The translations under genes and the position numbers were made by a program. A DNA stretch of 64,000 bases. Origin: Actinostola sp. cb2023. Its lineage: Eukaryota > Cnidaria > Anthozoa > Actiniaria > Actinostolidae. Under the pieces are notes generated by a model that saw only the letters and a list, made by a program, of their open reading frames with translations, was not told where the DNA came from and ran no database searches. Positions 32,461-42,309 of the stretch are shown piece after piece (the stretch's first letter is position 1; the number at the start of each line of letters is the position of its first letter). The stretch lies in assembly GCA_033675265.1 (NCBI GenBank), contig JAUJYZ010001547.1, forward strand, positions 175,665 to 239,664, read 5' to 3'.

Positions 32461-33863
32461 GCACGAGGAAATTGGGTCGAAAATCCCCTTCCCCCAAATA
32501 AGGCTCGCCGGCAAAGTAGACTACCAAGTTAATTACAAATGATCTGGAAGAAATTCCACTGACAGTTCTAAGCTCATCTAAACAATTAAGGGAAAATCGT
32601 TGATAAAAAGTATATTATGGCGATGTTCCATGTTTGCAGCGCACATACCAGAAATATAACAGTTTACTCAGGATAAATTGGCTGATTTCTTTATCGGAGC
32701 GTAATCACCTGCATCAGACTAATTCAACAAAATAGTCTGTTATAAATTTAGAACTAGACATTGCTATGGGCAATGTACACTCGTGCCCTGTTGGGAACGA
32801 GCTGCATGTACTGAATGCTTCAAGAATTGGGAGTTTGATTTTCGCTTGAAAGCTTCCCTTTTCTACCTCGTTCTTCAAATACTTGCTAGAAATAAAGATT
32901 GATAGTTATTTGAAGGTTTGAGGCGTATTTTAATAGTGGGTTTCGGGCACGGTTGTTTTCGCCTGAACAGTCTGAACAGCTCAAAGACGTAGCACGGCAA
33001 TAAATATAGTTAAATGTATAAACTAATGAAATTAAATGGCAATCGATACGCAAATGCAATAATGCAAGGAATTCAAGTCCAATTCATCTTCAAGTTTATA
33101 GATATAAATAGCATACTTGCTCATACTGTATATTCACCATATAAATCTTGACTGATTGTCAGTTCGTCAGTCTCTCCGGAACTGACTCATTGCATTCAAC
33201 TACATTGTAACTTTTGCCGTTCTGGATCGGATCAGTTTAATACCCAGCCGCCATGATAGGTTTGTAATGCTTCAGGTTTAACTTCAAGTTCGTATAACTG
33301 ATAAAGGCTTTCAAGGCTTCCATGTATCTCTGTTTCAGTTCGCGAATATCGGCCTGTTGACAGTTTTATCGAGCGAAGCTCATTGCATTCCTGGTCGGGC
33401 TCAGTTCATGTGGCGACGGAGTCCGGCAAAATAGCCATCTTCTTCGACTTCGTAATATAAGACACGATCGAAGGAGTGGCGATCTCAAATTTGTAGATCT
33501 TCTCGTCTACAACACTCAACTTAACACTCCGACGAGTAAAAAGTGCAATATTTCGCTCGTGAAACTCCATGAATCGCCGAAACCTTCTTCAGTCCTCGCT
33601 TTGTCTAAAATACAAGATGGCGTCTCGATAGCATGTGACCGGATATTGCACAACTTTGCGATTTTCTGACATTGAAAAAAAAAATACGCGTTGGGTTTTA
33701 TAACTCGTGCGGCCTACGGCCTGGGCACGAGTAAATAGCCATGCGCCGTTTTCGCTCGTTTTCGTATCCTGAAAACCGAGTATGGGCTCCCTGTGGAATA
33801 CACAGGAAACCCAGTTCACATTTCTCAGCTCGAACTGCATTATGGGATAATAGTGAATCCAAG
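32461..33863. other. No gene recognised; upstream of the NDUFB4-like gene
   Basis: Unique AT-rich sequence. From about 33590 it contains promoter-like GC-richer sequence leading to AAGATGGCGG at the NDUFB4-like start. No TATA box is obvious near that start, as is common for housekeeping genes. Confidence 0.5.
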
Positions 33864-36271
33864 ATGGCGGGTGTTCCTTTTGGACCAAATCCTCTGCACG
33901 AAGCTCAGAAACACATGGTAGGGAACCGTTTCTACCTTATATAATGCTTGAACGTCTCATGTAGCATATTCTATATTTAGTCTGCTCTCTTGAAATGACC
34001 TCTGAATTCTCATCGTGTGCAAAATGACAGTTTTATTGTGGTATTTTGTGTTCGTAGGCTGAGATGGCAAAACGACCAAATCTATCTCCTGAACAGTACG
34101 GCGGTTTGATTGTGAGTTTTAAGCTTAAATGATGAACTTATTTACTTTATTGTATATTCTGCTTTGAATTTGTGTTAGTTGTGATTTAAAATATTTTAAT
34201 GTTTAAAAATACAGTATGTACTAAAGTCAAGCCTTATGCACTAATCAATTCCAAGAGTGCCCATAAATTTATGTACTTTCCTTTTGACCTTTTTTTAGAG
34301 GGATCCAGGAATAGAACGATACGGTTGGATCAGAGAGAACTGTGATATGTACTTTAGATTCAAGCCACGTTCCATATTCTTATCTGTTATGGTCGCCTTA
34401 GTAGTACCTGGTGTATTGTACTTTGGTTTGAAGAAAATGCAGGTACAAGCATACACGGATACCGTAAATGCTCGATTAAGCACCCTGCTTCCAATAAGCG
34501 CCCCCTCCCCTCGAATAAGCACCCCCCCCCCCCCCCCCCCTTTAGAGGTCTAAAAAATTTATAATCGCCCCCTTCCAATAAGCACCCCCCCCCCCCCCCC
34601 CCCCCCTCCTTCCAATAAGTGCCCCCCTCCCCCTAAAAGAAATGCAGAAACTACTCTCTTGTATTATTTAATAAAATAAAACTTGCGTTCACCAAGTACC
34701 GCACGGTACATGTTTACTATTTTTATTCACTGTATATGTATGTTGCAGTATAGTATACCGGTAATAAAGAAAACATTGAGTCCAACATCTGAGAAAATAA
34801 ATAAGCGCCCTGCTTCCAATATGCGCCCCCCTCGAATAAGCATACCCCCCTAGAGGTCAAAAAAAAAAAAAGTGCCCAGGCGCTAAATCAAGCATTTACG
34901 GTACGTTATGGTTAAAATGTTCCACTGGTTTAAATTGTTTAGTCCCTTGTTTTGGTTTCTTAATTCACTTCCTTTCTGTTTGATCCTTTACAATGAACCT
35001 AAACACATAACTTACCCACCATAAAACCCTTAACCTAACCTTAGAACAACCCTCAGAAAAATTTACGCCAGTGGGAAAAATTAAACCACAACATATAATA
35101 ATAATAATAATAATAATGGCCATTCTTATATTTTACGCATTTCACATTCATCCCAATGCGCCAATGGAGGACTTTTTTGAGCTGCATATGAAGGCACCTA
35201 TGGCAGCTGAGCAGCTTATAATCATGAGGAGTTAGTGTACGTATTAGTATGTTACGCCTCCAATTTGAAGTAGGCTGTATATACATATATACATGTATTG
35301 TTTGGTCAGTCAGTTATGGACCAAGGTTTTTCTCTACTGACTTATGAAAATTAGAGATTTAAGGTATAGACCAAGCAAACAGTTAATCACATGAGTTCCC
35401 AGTGGTATAGTGGTTAGAGCGCCTGACTAGTATCCAGCAGGTCACAGGTTCAAATCCTGTCTGGGCTCAGTCTCTTTACGCTTGAAGAAACCTTGCGAAC
35501 TACATTACTAGTTAATAAGATATTTATTATATTGCTTTTGCACCAACAAATACACATATATATATTGTTTTATTTGCTACGGTCCATACATGTAGTTATG
35601 GACCACTAATTGACCAATCACAAATCACCAACTTTTAGAAACAGTTTTATTACCACTGTTTGTATTTCTACACAAGTCGCAACTTGTAGTTGTATGTCTT
35701 CCATCATTTCTAGCAGGTCTACAGGGTCGCAGCAGTAATAATCTCTAAAGCTGTTGCAGTAACCTTGCTATATGGCAAAGCTGAATAAAATAAAACAATA
35801 ATTCTAGACTTGAAACATCAATGATGCTTCATTTGACACATTTAGCTGCGTCAGGTCCATAAATTTTTAAAACTGCTGGCTGCAAGAAAGGATGATTATG
35901 CCTTGCCTGCCTTGCCCACCAGCCTTGTCCACCTGCCTTGCCTGCCCTGCCCACCTTGCCTGCTTTGCCCACCTTGCCTGCCTTGCCTGTTTGCCTTGCC
36001 CGCCTTGCCTGCCTTGCCTGTTCACCTTCCCCGCCTTGCCTGCCTTGCCTGTTCTTAGAATGGTTGTACATGTAAATGACCCAGTGGTGATCAGAATCCT
36101 AATTCTTCTATTAAATTCAAAGAAATTATAGGAGAATTTATAACATGATCAGAAATCACTTGCACTGCACTAAGACACACAATAAATTATAACAATTTCA
36201 AATATGTCGCTGTTTTCTTGCAGAGAAACAAAGACATCAAAGCTGGAAAGCCACCAAGAGATTTCCTATAA
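33864..36271 (+). CDS. NDUFB4: NADH dehydrogenase [ubiquinone] 1 beta subcomplex subunit 4-like (NDUFB4/B15)
   Basis: Four exons, all in phase 0: 33864-33917, 34058-34111, 34299-34442 and 36224-36271 (TAA). They give a 99-residue protein. The start ATG lies in AAGATGGCGG. The N-terminal half has LSPEQYGGLI, then RDPGIERYGW and FRFKPRS. A single hydrophobic membrane segment follows (FLSVMVALVVPGVLYFGL, about residues 62-80), then a basic tail (KAGKPPRDFL). The order of a short amphipathic N-terminus, an R-x-[F/P]-rich loop, one membrane span and a charged tail matches NDUFB4, an accessory subunit in the complex I membrane arm of the mitochondrial inner membrane. Vertebrate NDUFB4 is about 129 residues, so this one is shorter at both ends. 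There is no transit peptide, as in the family. Identification is by eye on moderate similarity. Confidence 0.7.
34470..34890. repeat. AATAAGCGCCCCC-type interspersed repeat with poly-C
   Basis: TTCCAATAAGCGCCCCC and CGAATAAGCACCCCCC recur several times, with two long C runs (34520-34540 and 34584-34606). It begins shortly after the exon 3 donor of the NDUFB4-like gene. Confidence 0.85.
35394..35470 (+). mobile_element. tRNA-derived SINE head (not a functional tRNA)
   Basis: It has a box A (TGGTATAGTGGTTAGAGCG) and an excellent box B (GGTTCAAATCC), with 3' CTGGGCTC partly pairing with the 5' GAGTTCCCAG. The anticodon arm carries extra bases (CTAGTATCCAG loop) and the acceptor stem needs a bulge. 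A SINE or tRNA pseudogene is therefore likelier than a tRNA gene. It is in intron 3 of the NDUFB4-like gene. Confidence 0.6.
35898..36054. repeat. (CCTTGCCTG)-type minisatellite
   Basis: Imperfect units of CCTTGCCTGC, CTTGCCCACC and CTTGCCCGC are repeated over about 155 bp in intron 3 of the NDUFB4-like gene. Cys/Leu/Pro frames on either strand are artefacts. Confidence 0.9.
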
Positions 36272-36446
36272 TTTGTGTAGGAAAATAATTTGCTTGTAAA
36301 AATTATATTTTAACTGTTTGGATTGATTGCTATATGCGTGACAAGCTTACTGTAAACTCACTCTTAAGCTGGTGCGTGTAAAAACATTGTTACATTGAAT
36401 ATGAATACATTTGTAATTCAAAAACTTTCAGTATCTTTTTTTAAGC

Positions 36447-37392
36447 TGATGGTGATGATGACGATGGTGGTGTTGACGATGGTGGTGATGATGGTACATT
36501 CATACATACCGGTATTCTTTATTTGCACTTTTGAATGAATAGATACAATAAGTAATTAATGGTGATGGTGTTGGTGATAACAATGATGATGGTGATAACG
36601 ATGGTGGTGGTGATGATGGTGATGATGGTACATTCATACATATTCTTTATTTGCACTTTTAAATGAATAGATACAATAAATAATTAATGGTGATGGTGAT
36701 AACGATGTTGATGATGGTGGAGATGATAACGAGGGTGATGATGATGGTTATGATGTTGATGATGATATGATGGTGGTGGTGAAAACGATGGTGATGATGC
36801 ATGTGATGTCATCTCGATGATGCTGATAATGTTGATGATGACATGATGGTGGAGATGATAACGAGGGTAATGATGCATGTGATGTCATCTCGATGTTGAT
36901 GATGACATGATGGAGATGATAACGAGGGTAATGATGCATGTGATGTCATCTCGATGATGCTGATAATGTTGATGATGACATGATGGTGGAGATGATAACG
37001 AGGGTAATGATGCATGTGATGTCATCTCGATGATGCTGATAATGTTGATGATGACATGATGGTGGAGATGATAACGAGGGTAATGATGCATGTGATGTCA
37101 TCTCGATGATGCTGATAATGTTGATGATGACATGATGATGGAGATGATAACGAGGGTAATGATGCATGTGATGTCATCTCGATGACGCTGATAATGTTGA
37201 TGATGATATGATGGTGGAGATGATAACGAGGGTGATGATGCATGTGATGTCATCTCGATGATGTTGATGATGGTGGTGGTGATAACGAGGGTGGTGATGG
37301 TTGTGCTGATGGCGATAATGATGGTGGTGATGCTGATAATGATGGTTGTGATAATGTTGATGGCGATAATGATGGTGATGATGATGCAGGAT
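36447..37392. repeat. GAT/GGT repeat region with a 76-bp higher-order unit
   Basis: A background of GATGGTGAT-type triplets surrounds a higher-order array. AACGAGGGTAATGATGCATG recurs with 76-bp spacing (about 36997, 37073, 37149, 37225), with one 61-bp interval near 36860-36921. About six units are present. A second, longer duplication (TACATTCATACATA plus TTTATTTGCACTTTT) occurs at about 36495 and 36630. Confidence 0.93.
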
Positions 37393-37999
37393 GATTGTAA
37401 GCTTTTGTCATCACATCTCCTTTGAACCATTTTCCTATGAGTTAGTTGCGTTACATGACGATAAAGCAAACAGCTACGACGTTGACTAATTGAACACTTA
37501 CTTGTTGATGCGCATGAGCTGACAGCGTGGATCTGGAAACAGGTTTTTAGTGAGTGGGTTACCTGTGGTAAGGGTGTTTGCAACCCCCCTCGACTTAGTC
37601 CCTCTCGATTGAAAACCATGACCACAGGTAACCCACTGCCCGTAGACCATATGGATAAAACATCGTATGTGACGTCACATACAGTAATTTATCTCTTTAA
37701 AGAAATAAAAACAAATCGATTTTTCACAACTGATTTGAGATTCTCGGTTCTTACAGACATACGCTCTTAAAAAGCCGCAATAGCATGAAGGCACGATCGA
37801 CTTTCGTACAATAAGCAATTATTGGCTGACTGACCACCTTAAAACACCCCCCAGAAATATACAATATAGAAATATACAGGATATTAAAATTAAATAGCTT
37901 AAAAAGGCCACAAACAATCTCGCCTCTACCACAAATCGCCAACTGAGTCGCCGCCAAGTGAACGCTTCTACTGAACGTCTATTAATCGATCCAGTACAT

Positions 38000-38284
38000 A
38001 GCTAATTGCATAATCGTTGCCAGTCGGGTTGAAAATCATAAATCATAGAAGCTGAGACCGCAAGGATGGATGGCCGGAAATCAGTTCATGACCTGCATTA
38101 CATGCAGATGCATTCAATGTTCTCGTAGTTTTGAAACTATATGAGCTATTTAACTAAGATCCTACAAGTCTGGACAAAAAGATCGATCATTTGACGGTGT
38201 TATTTGAGAGTTTTAATTTCCCAGAATTCCTTTTGTTCATATAGCTTTCATGATTTTCAACCCGACAACGATTATCCAATTAGC
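38000..38284. mobile_element. Palindromic MITE
   Basis: The left end AGCTAATTGCATAATCGTTG plus CGGGTTGAAAATCAT is mirrored at the right end by ATGATTTTCAACCCG and AACGATTATCCAATTAGCT. It is about 285 bp. Confidence 0.85.
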
Positions 38285-38736
38285 TATACAGACTCAAAGG
38301 GTTTTAGAAATATCAAGTTGAACTTGGAGGCGAAGTGATTGAAACAGCCGGTAGTGTCAAAGTGAAAAGATGGCCATGTATAAAGTTGTGAGGTCAGCCA
38401 AACTCTAATAAATGAGATTTTCTGGCTGATTCCGCTCTTCTGAACAAGGGACAATTGCGGCGGAAGAGATTGCAAATGTGAGCCGGGTTTGTCCCGGGAA
38501 TCACGTACCTTGGTCGGCCCGGTATCTCATCATTTCGAAATTGTTTTTAATTGACTAGGGTGGGTGAGAATTTCCTTCTCAAGACATGCAAAACTACTCA
38601 TCCCGCTCTTTTTAATTGTTGAAAATAATGTATCTCGTACAGAATTATAGTTTCTCCTACATGTATTCATTGTGGAGATGGCGAGAAGAATTTTTAAAAT
38701 TATCACTATGTTTTGTATTTGACGCTATATAAAATA

Positions 38737-38737
<1 letters not shown>

Positions 38738-38781
<44 letters not shown>

Positions 38782-38782
38782 G

Positions 38783-38877
<95 letters not shown>
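38738..38877. repeat. (ATT)n microsatellite
   Basis: ATT units with rare GTT interruptions. A unique flank, GGATGAGTTTCGACTTAGAAAC, directly follows and recurs at about 39046. Confidence 0.95.
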
Positions 38878-39143
38878 TGGATGAGTTTCGACTTAGAAAC
38901 TATACTATATAAATATACTTATGTTACCATTTTCTTTTTGTTAATTATATTTTCGAGTTCAAGTAGTCAATTGTAAATTACCTACATGTAGTGAGATTTG
39001 CAATTGTTTGTGTAAAAAATACATGAAATAAAGTTTCCATTATTTGGATGAGTTTCGACTTAGAAACTATATTTATAAGAAAGACAAACGCAAGGAAATT
39101 ACGACGTTTCGACATCGTCCGATGTCATTATCAAGTGAGTTTA

Positions 39144-39240
39144 ATTTGAATGTGAACTTTGACCTCTAGCAAGCTGGGTTGCTTTGCTTGTGCCCGTTGT
39201 TTATCCAGGTTTATTTTCTTCTTTTTGTCTCGATCTTTTC
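39144..39240. repeat. Dispersed repeat, copy 1 (second at 40388)
   Basis: GACCTCTAGCAAGCTGGGTT, TTGCTTGTGCCCGTTG and TTATCCAGGTTTATTTTCTT recur at 40388-40480. The flanks are T/C-rich and diverged, with no intact ORF. Confidence 0.8.
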
Positions 39241-39904
39241 TTTCTTTTCTTTTCTTTACATTTTGTATTAATTTCTTTGTCTTTCCGTTTGTTTTCTTTT
39301 GTTTTTCGTTTCTCATCTTTTCGTTTTCATTAATTATTGTATTGTACTGACACTATTTTTTCCTGTTTTTTACTCGGCCTTGTTGTCCTTATGTGTCAGT
39401 TGTTTGTATTACTATGCTAACGTTATCCAGATCTTCTGCGCATATTGTTGGGTGCCGGACTACTGTGGTAGGACATTTTCAAAACCATCAGTGGACTAGA
39501 AGCGGACCGCACGGAATATCGATCGTGCAATATGTTGTTGATGAAATTTCTTTCAAATTGACCCAAAGATAGTCTTTGAGTACTAGAGTTGAATGAAAAC
39601 CAAGATAAAAAATAGGGGTCACCGTATTGGATGATATGCGGAATTTTCAAAATACATTGAGTGATGCCATATGTAAACGTGTTGTCATCCAAAAACATTA
39701 ATTTCTAGATTTGTAGTTTCGTCTACCGAGTTTTCACAACATCATGAAAATGCCTTTTCGAATTCATTTCAGATTTTTGAAGTTTTGAGTGCATTTAATT
39801 AACTAATAACATGTAGATCTTAAGTGCTGCTGCATACTGTAGACCGAATGGCAATAATGGCGTCCAATTTCAATAGTCTATTTTCGCGTTCACAGATCCC
39901 GTTG

Positions 39905-40128
39905 TAAAACCGCTGTACTTATTGACAACAGACGCATTTGTACAGGGTTAGCCTCGAGTCAGTATAAATTATTCACTAATATCAACAAGAACACGAACAA
40001 ATGTTGACATGAAACAATAGAAACATTTTTGAATTGCACGGACTGGTTTCTGAATCGAGGCTAAGCCTGTTCAAATGCGTCTTTTGTCAAGGACAGCGGT
40101 CATCTCTAAACAACGCGAAACTGGAGTA
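39905..40128. mobile_element. TIR element related to the 61110 element
   Basis: The left part has ACCGCTGTACTTATTGACAAC and CAGACGCATTTG. The right part has CAAATGCGTCTTTTGTCAAG, ACAGCGG and CGCGAAACTGGAGTATT. This is the same terminal design as 61110-62450, but without the tandem array between. Confidence 0.75.
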
Positions 40129-40230
40129 TTGCCATTGTTCTGGACTGACTAGCCTCGTGTTCATGTGGAAACACAAAAAGTATTTTCACCTGTATGATCG
40201 AGAGGCTAGTCAGTCCAGAACAATGGCAAT
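40128..40230. repeat. 29-bp-arm hairpin element
   Basis: ATTGCCATTGTTCTGGACTG (left) is mirrored at 40202-40230. The loop is about 45 bp. It abuts the right end of the TIR element at 39905, and an AATTGAAATTG tract follows. Confidence 0.85.
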
Positions 40231-40387
40231 TGAAATTGAAATTGGACGCAATTAATGTATTCGGACGTCTATTCCCATGATAAAATAAAGACTGGCTCCT
40301 GGATGTAGTTTGTAACTTCCTTCGTCAAACTTGTTGCGCATTTTTCGTTTAATATACTGCGTTGCAGACTGCAGGGCAGCTTCTCTT

Positions 40388-40480
40388 GAATGTGTACTTT
40401 GACCTCTAGCAAGCTGGGTTGTTTTGCTTGTGCCCGTTGTTTATCCAGGTTTATTTTCTTCTTTCTGTCTCTTCGTCATT
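40388..40480. repeat. Dispersed repeat, copy 2
   Basis: This is the second copy of the 39144 segment. It continues into the unit at 40594-40800, so both probably belong to one larger element. Confidence 0.75.
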
Positions 40481-40593
40481 TCTCGTTCGGTCTTCTCTTT
40501 GTCTTTTCGGTTCAGTGTTTTTCTTTTCTATTCTTATCGATTGTTCGTATTGTTTACAGCACTTGTGATGTCGAGAAACATGATACTGACATT

Positions 40594-40800
40594 ATCTTTT
40601 CCAGGTTCTTATTGACCTTGTTTTGTCCTAATTTTGTGTGCCCGTGTTTGCATTACTGCATTACAATCTTTATTCAGATGAGAGCTGTGTTTGGTTATCT
40701 AGACATGGACGGTGGAGCCGTTGCAGAAGTGTATGGGGGTGGAGAGGGGGACGTATGGGGGTGGAGAGGGGGACGTATGGGGGTGGAGAGGGGACGGCGT
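40594..40800 (+). repeat. Repeat flanking the secreted-protein cluster, copy 1 (second at 52370)
   Basis: CTTTTCCAGGTTCTTATTGA, GATGAGAGCTGTGTTTGGTT and TGGACGGTGGAGCCGTTGCA, followed by GGGGGTGGAGAGGGGGACGT repeats, recur at 52370-52595 in the same orientation. The 161-codon frame here is not supported as a gene. Confidence 0.88.
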
Positions 40801-41265
40801 ACCTATTTAGAAAAACGAACTCGCTTCTACAACCTACTAGTGTTTAAACGTCCAGCTAATGCTACGTCCAACTAAAGACCTTTCTATTTAAATCGGCCAA
40901 CAAGCTGCAATAGTCCTATTTACCTTTATATTATATTATTTTATTTTATTTGTCAGCGCTTAGAACAGTCCTGTATAGGCGCTATATAAGTAATTATTAT
41001 TATTATTATTAATGCAAGGCGCGAGTGATTGCTTAGAATGTTACTGAGTATGGCGCTGAATGCCCGAACTCATATCAGTTATGTAGTGTTTTTCGATAAA
41101 AACTCTCCGCAACATGTCATCTCTCCGGCTAGTAAAGAATATTGAGTTGACTTTAAAGTTGTAACCAACATTCCTGGCTTGCAAAACCGACCTCGAGTGA
41201 GTTGCCTACACTGCAGCAATCACAACACATTTATAGGATCCTTCATATTCGTCTTATTATTATTA

Positions 41266-41458
41266 AGCCGCATCTACACGAACAAGTTTTTTCTTGACAA
41301 GTTTTCCTTGACAAGGAAAAATTGACAATTTTTTGTCATCTACACGAGCAAGTTTTCCTTGACAAGGAAAAATTGGCGATGTTTTTGTCGTCTACACGAG
41401 CAAGTCTTCCTTGTCAAGGAAAACTTGTCAAGGAAAATTTGCTCGTGTAGATGCGGCT
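41266..41458. mobile_element. 193-bp MITE with TTA target duplication
   Basis: The termini AGCCGCATCTACACGAACAA and inverted AGCCGCATCTACACGAGCAA are flanked by TTA on both sides (41263-41265 and 41459-41461). The interior repeats CTTGACAAGGAAAA and CTACACGAGCAAG. TTA duplications and an AG...CT terminus fit a PIF/Harbinger-type MITE. Confidence 0.85.
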
Positions 41459-41738
41459 TTATTCTTAGCAACATCCGTATTTGTTATGGTCTGTTATGCT
41501 GCCTAACTCGCAGTGGCAGCTTTTTTGTCAATCGTTACCCCATAAACTAATTTGTATTTCTTTTTAACATCTTTCAGTTGGGAATAAATATGTAATAAAA
41601 ACTTATTTTTCAAGAAAACGCACCAGTGTCTCTCCAAATAGTGGGGGTCTAAGTGAGCCCCAACCCCCCTATTTTTTAACTAGGGGTAAAGACGTCATTG
41701 GCCCCAACGTAATGGTTCCACCGCATACTTAGAGATAT

Positions 41739-42309
41739 TGTGAAATGAAGCATACGCACTGACGATTTGTGGTATTTGTTTGCTCAGCATAAGAAAAAAC
41801 AATAAAAAGTAGGTGCAGTTGGCCAGTTTTATATCAACACAGATACCATACTTTGTTGAATGAATGAATGAATGAATGAATGAATGCCTTTATTTACTCT
41901 AAAATTACAACAATATTGACATATATAATTTATAATAATGTAAAAAGAGAAAAGAGAATCAACTCTATTAATTAAGAGTAATGTTAGAGCCTGAGGGCTA
42001 AATTAATTGACAAATGTTCTGTTAAGGTTTATGTGTTTGGTGTTTGTTTATCGATGTGGGATACTGTGAAATCGAGCATGCGCACTGGTGATTTGTGTCA
42101 TTTGTTTGATCAGCGAAATAAAAGCGCAAGATGCGAGTGTAGTTGGCCAACATTATATCAACACAGATACCATGTATTGTTCCAGCCCTTTGTCAATCTG
42201 TATCAATATTGCATCCAATCCTGGTGACGTTACAAACTAATACGCCTATAAAAGAGCAAGAGAGAAGTGATCATCCTTACTTGATTAAGAGTGTCCACTT
42301 ACTACAACC
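41739..42309 (+). promoter_or_regulatory. Conserved 5' region of secreted-protein gene 1, with duplicated module and TATA box
   Basis: A TATAAAA box lies at 42247-42253, 57-63 bp before the ATG. A CRE-like TGACGTTA lies about 22 bp upstream of it. A module of about 115 bp occurs twice, at 41739-41858 and 42064-42186; it holds GCATGCGCACT, a TTTGTTTG-type core, AGTTGGCCA and TATCAACACAGATACCAT. The whole region is nearly identical to those of the other two genes in the cluster. Confidence 0.8.

Noticed and set aside
32191..32532. 113-codon frame
   Set aside because: It spans the two arms of a foldback element and has no domain character.
35394..35470. Functional tRNA gene
   Set aside because: Box A and B are good, but the acceptor and anticodon stems do not fold without bulges; SINE origin preferred.
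36684..37625. Series of minus-strand His/Ser/Ile-rich frames that look like a repeat protein
   Set aside because: They follow the 76-bp satellite and GAT triplets, with a frame set by repeat length only.
40390..40875. 161-codon frame with GGGEGDVWGWRGG repeats
   Set aside because: It crosses a dispersed repeat also present at 52370; the sequence varies in frame between copies, and no domain was recognised.
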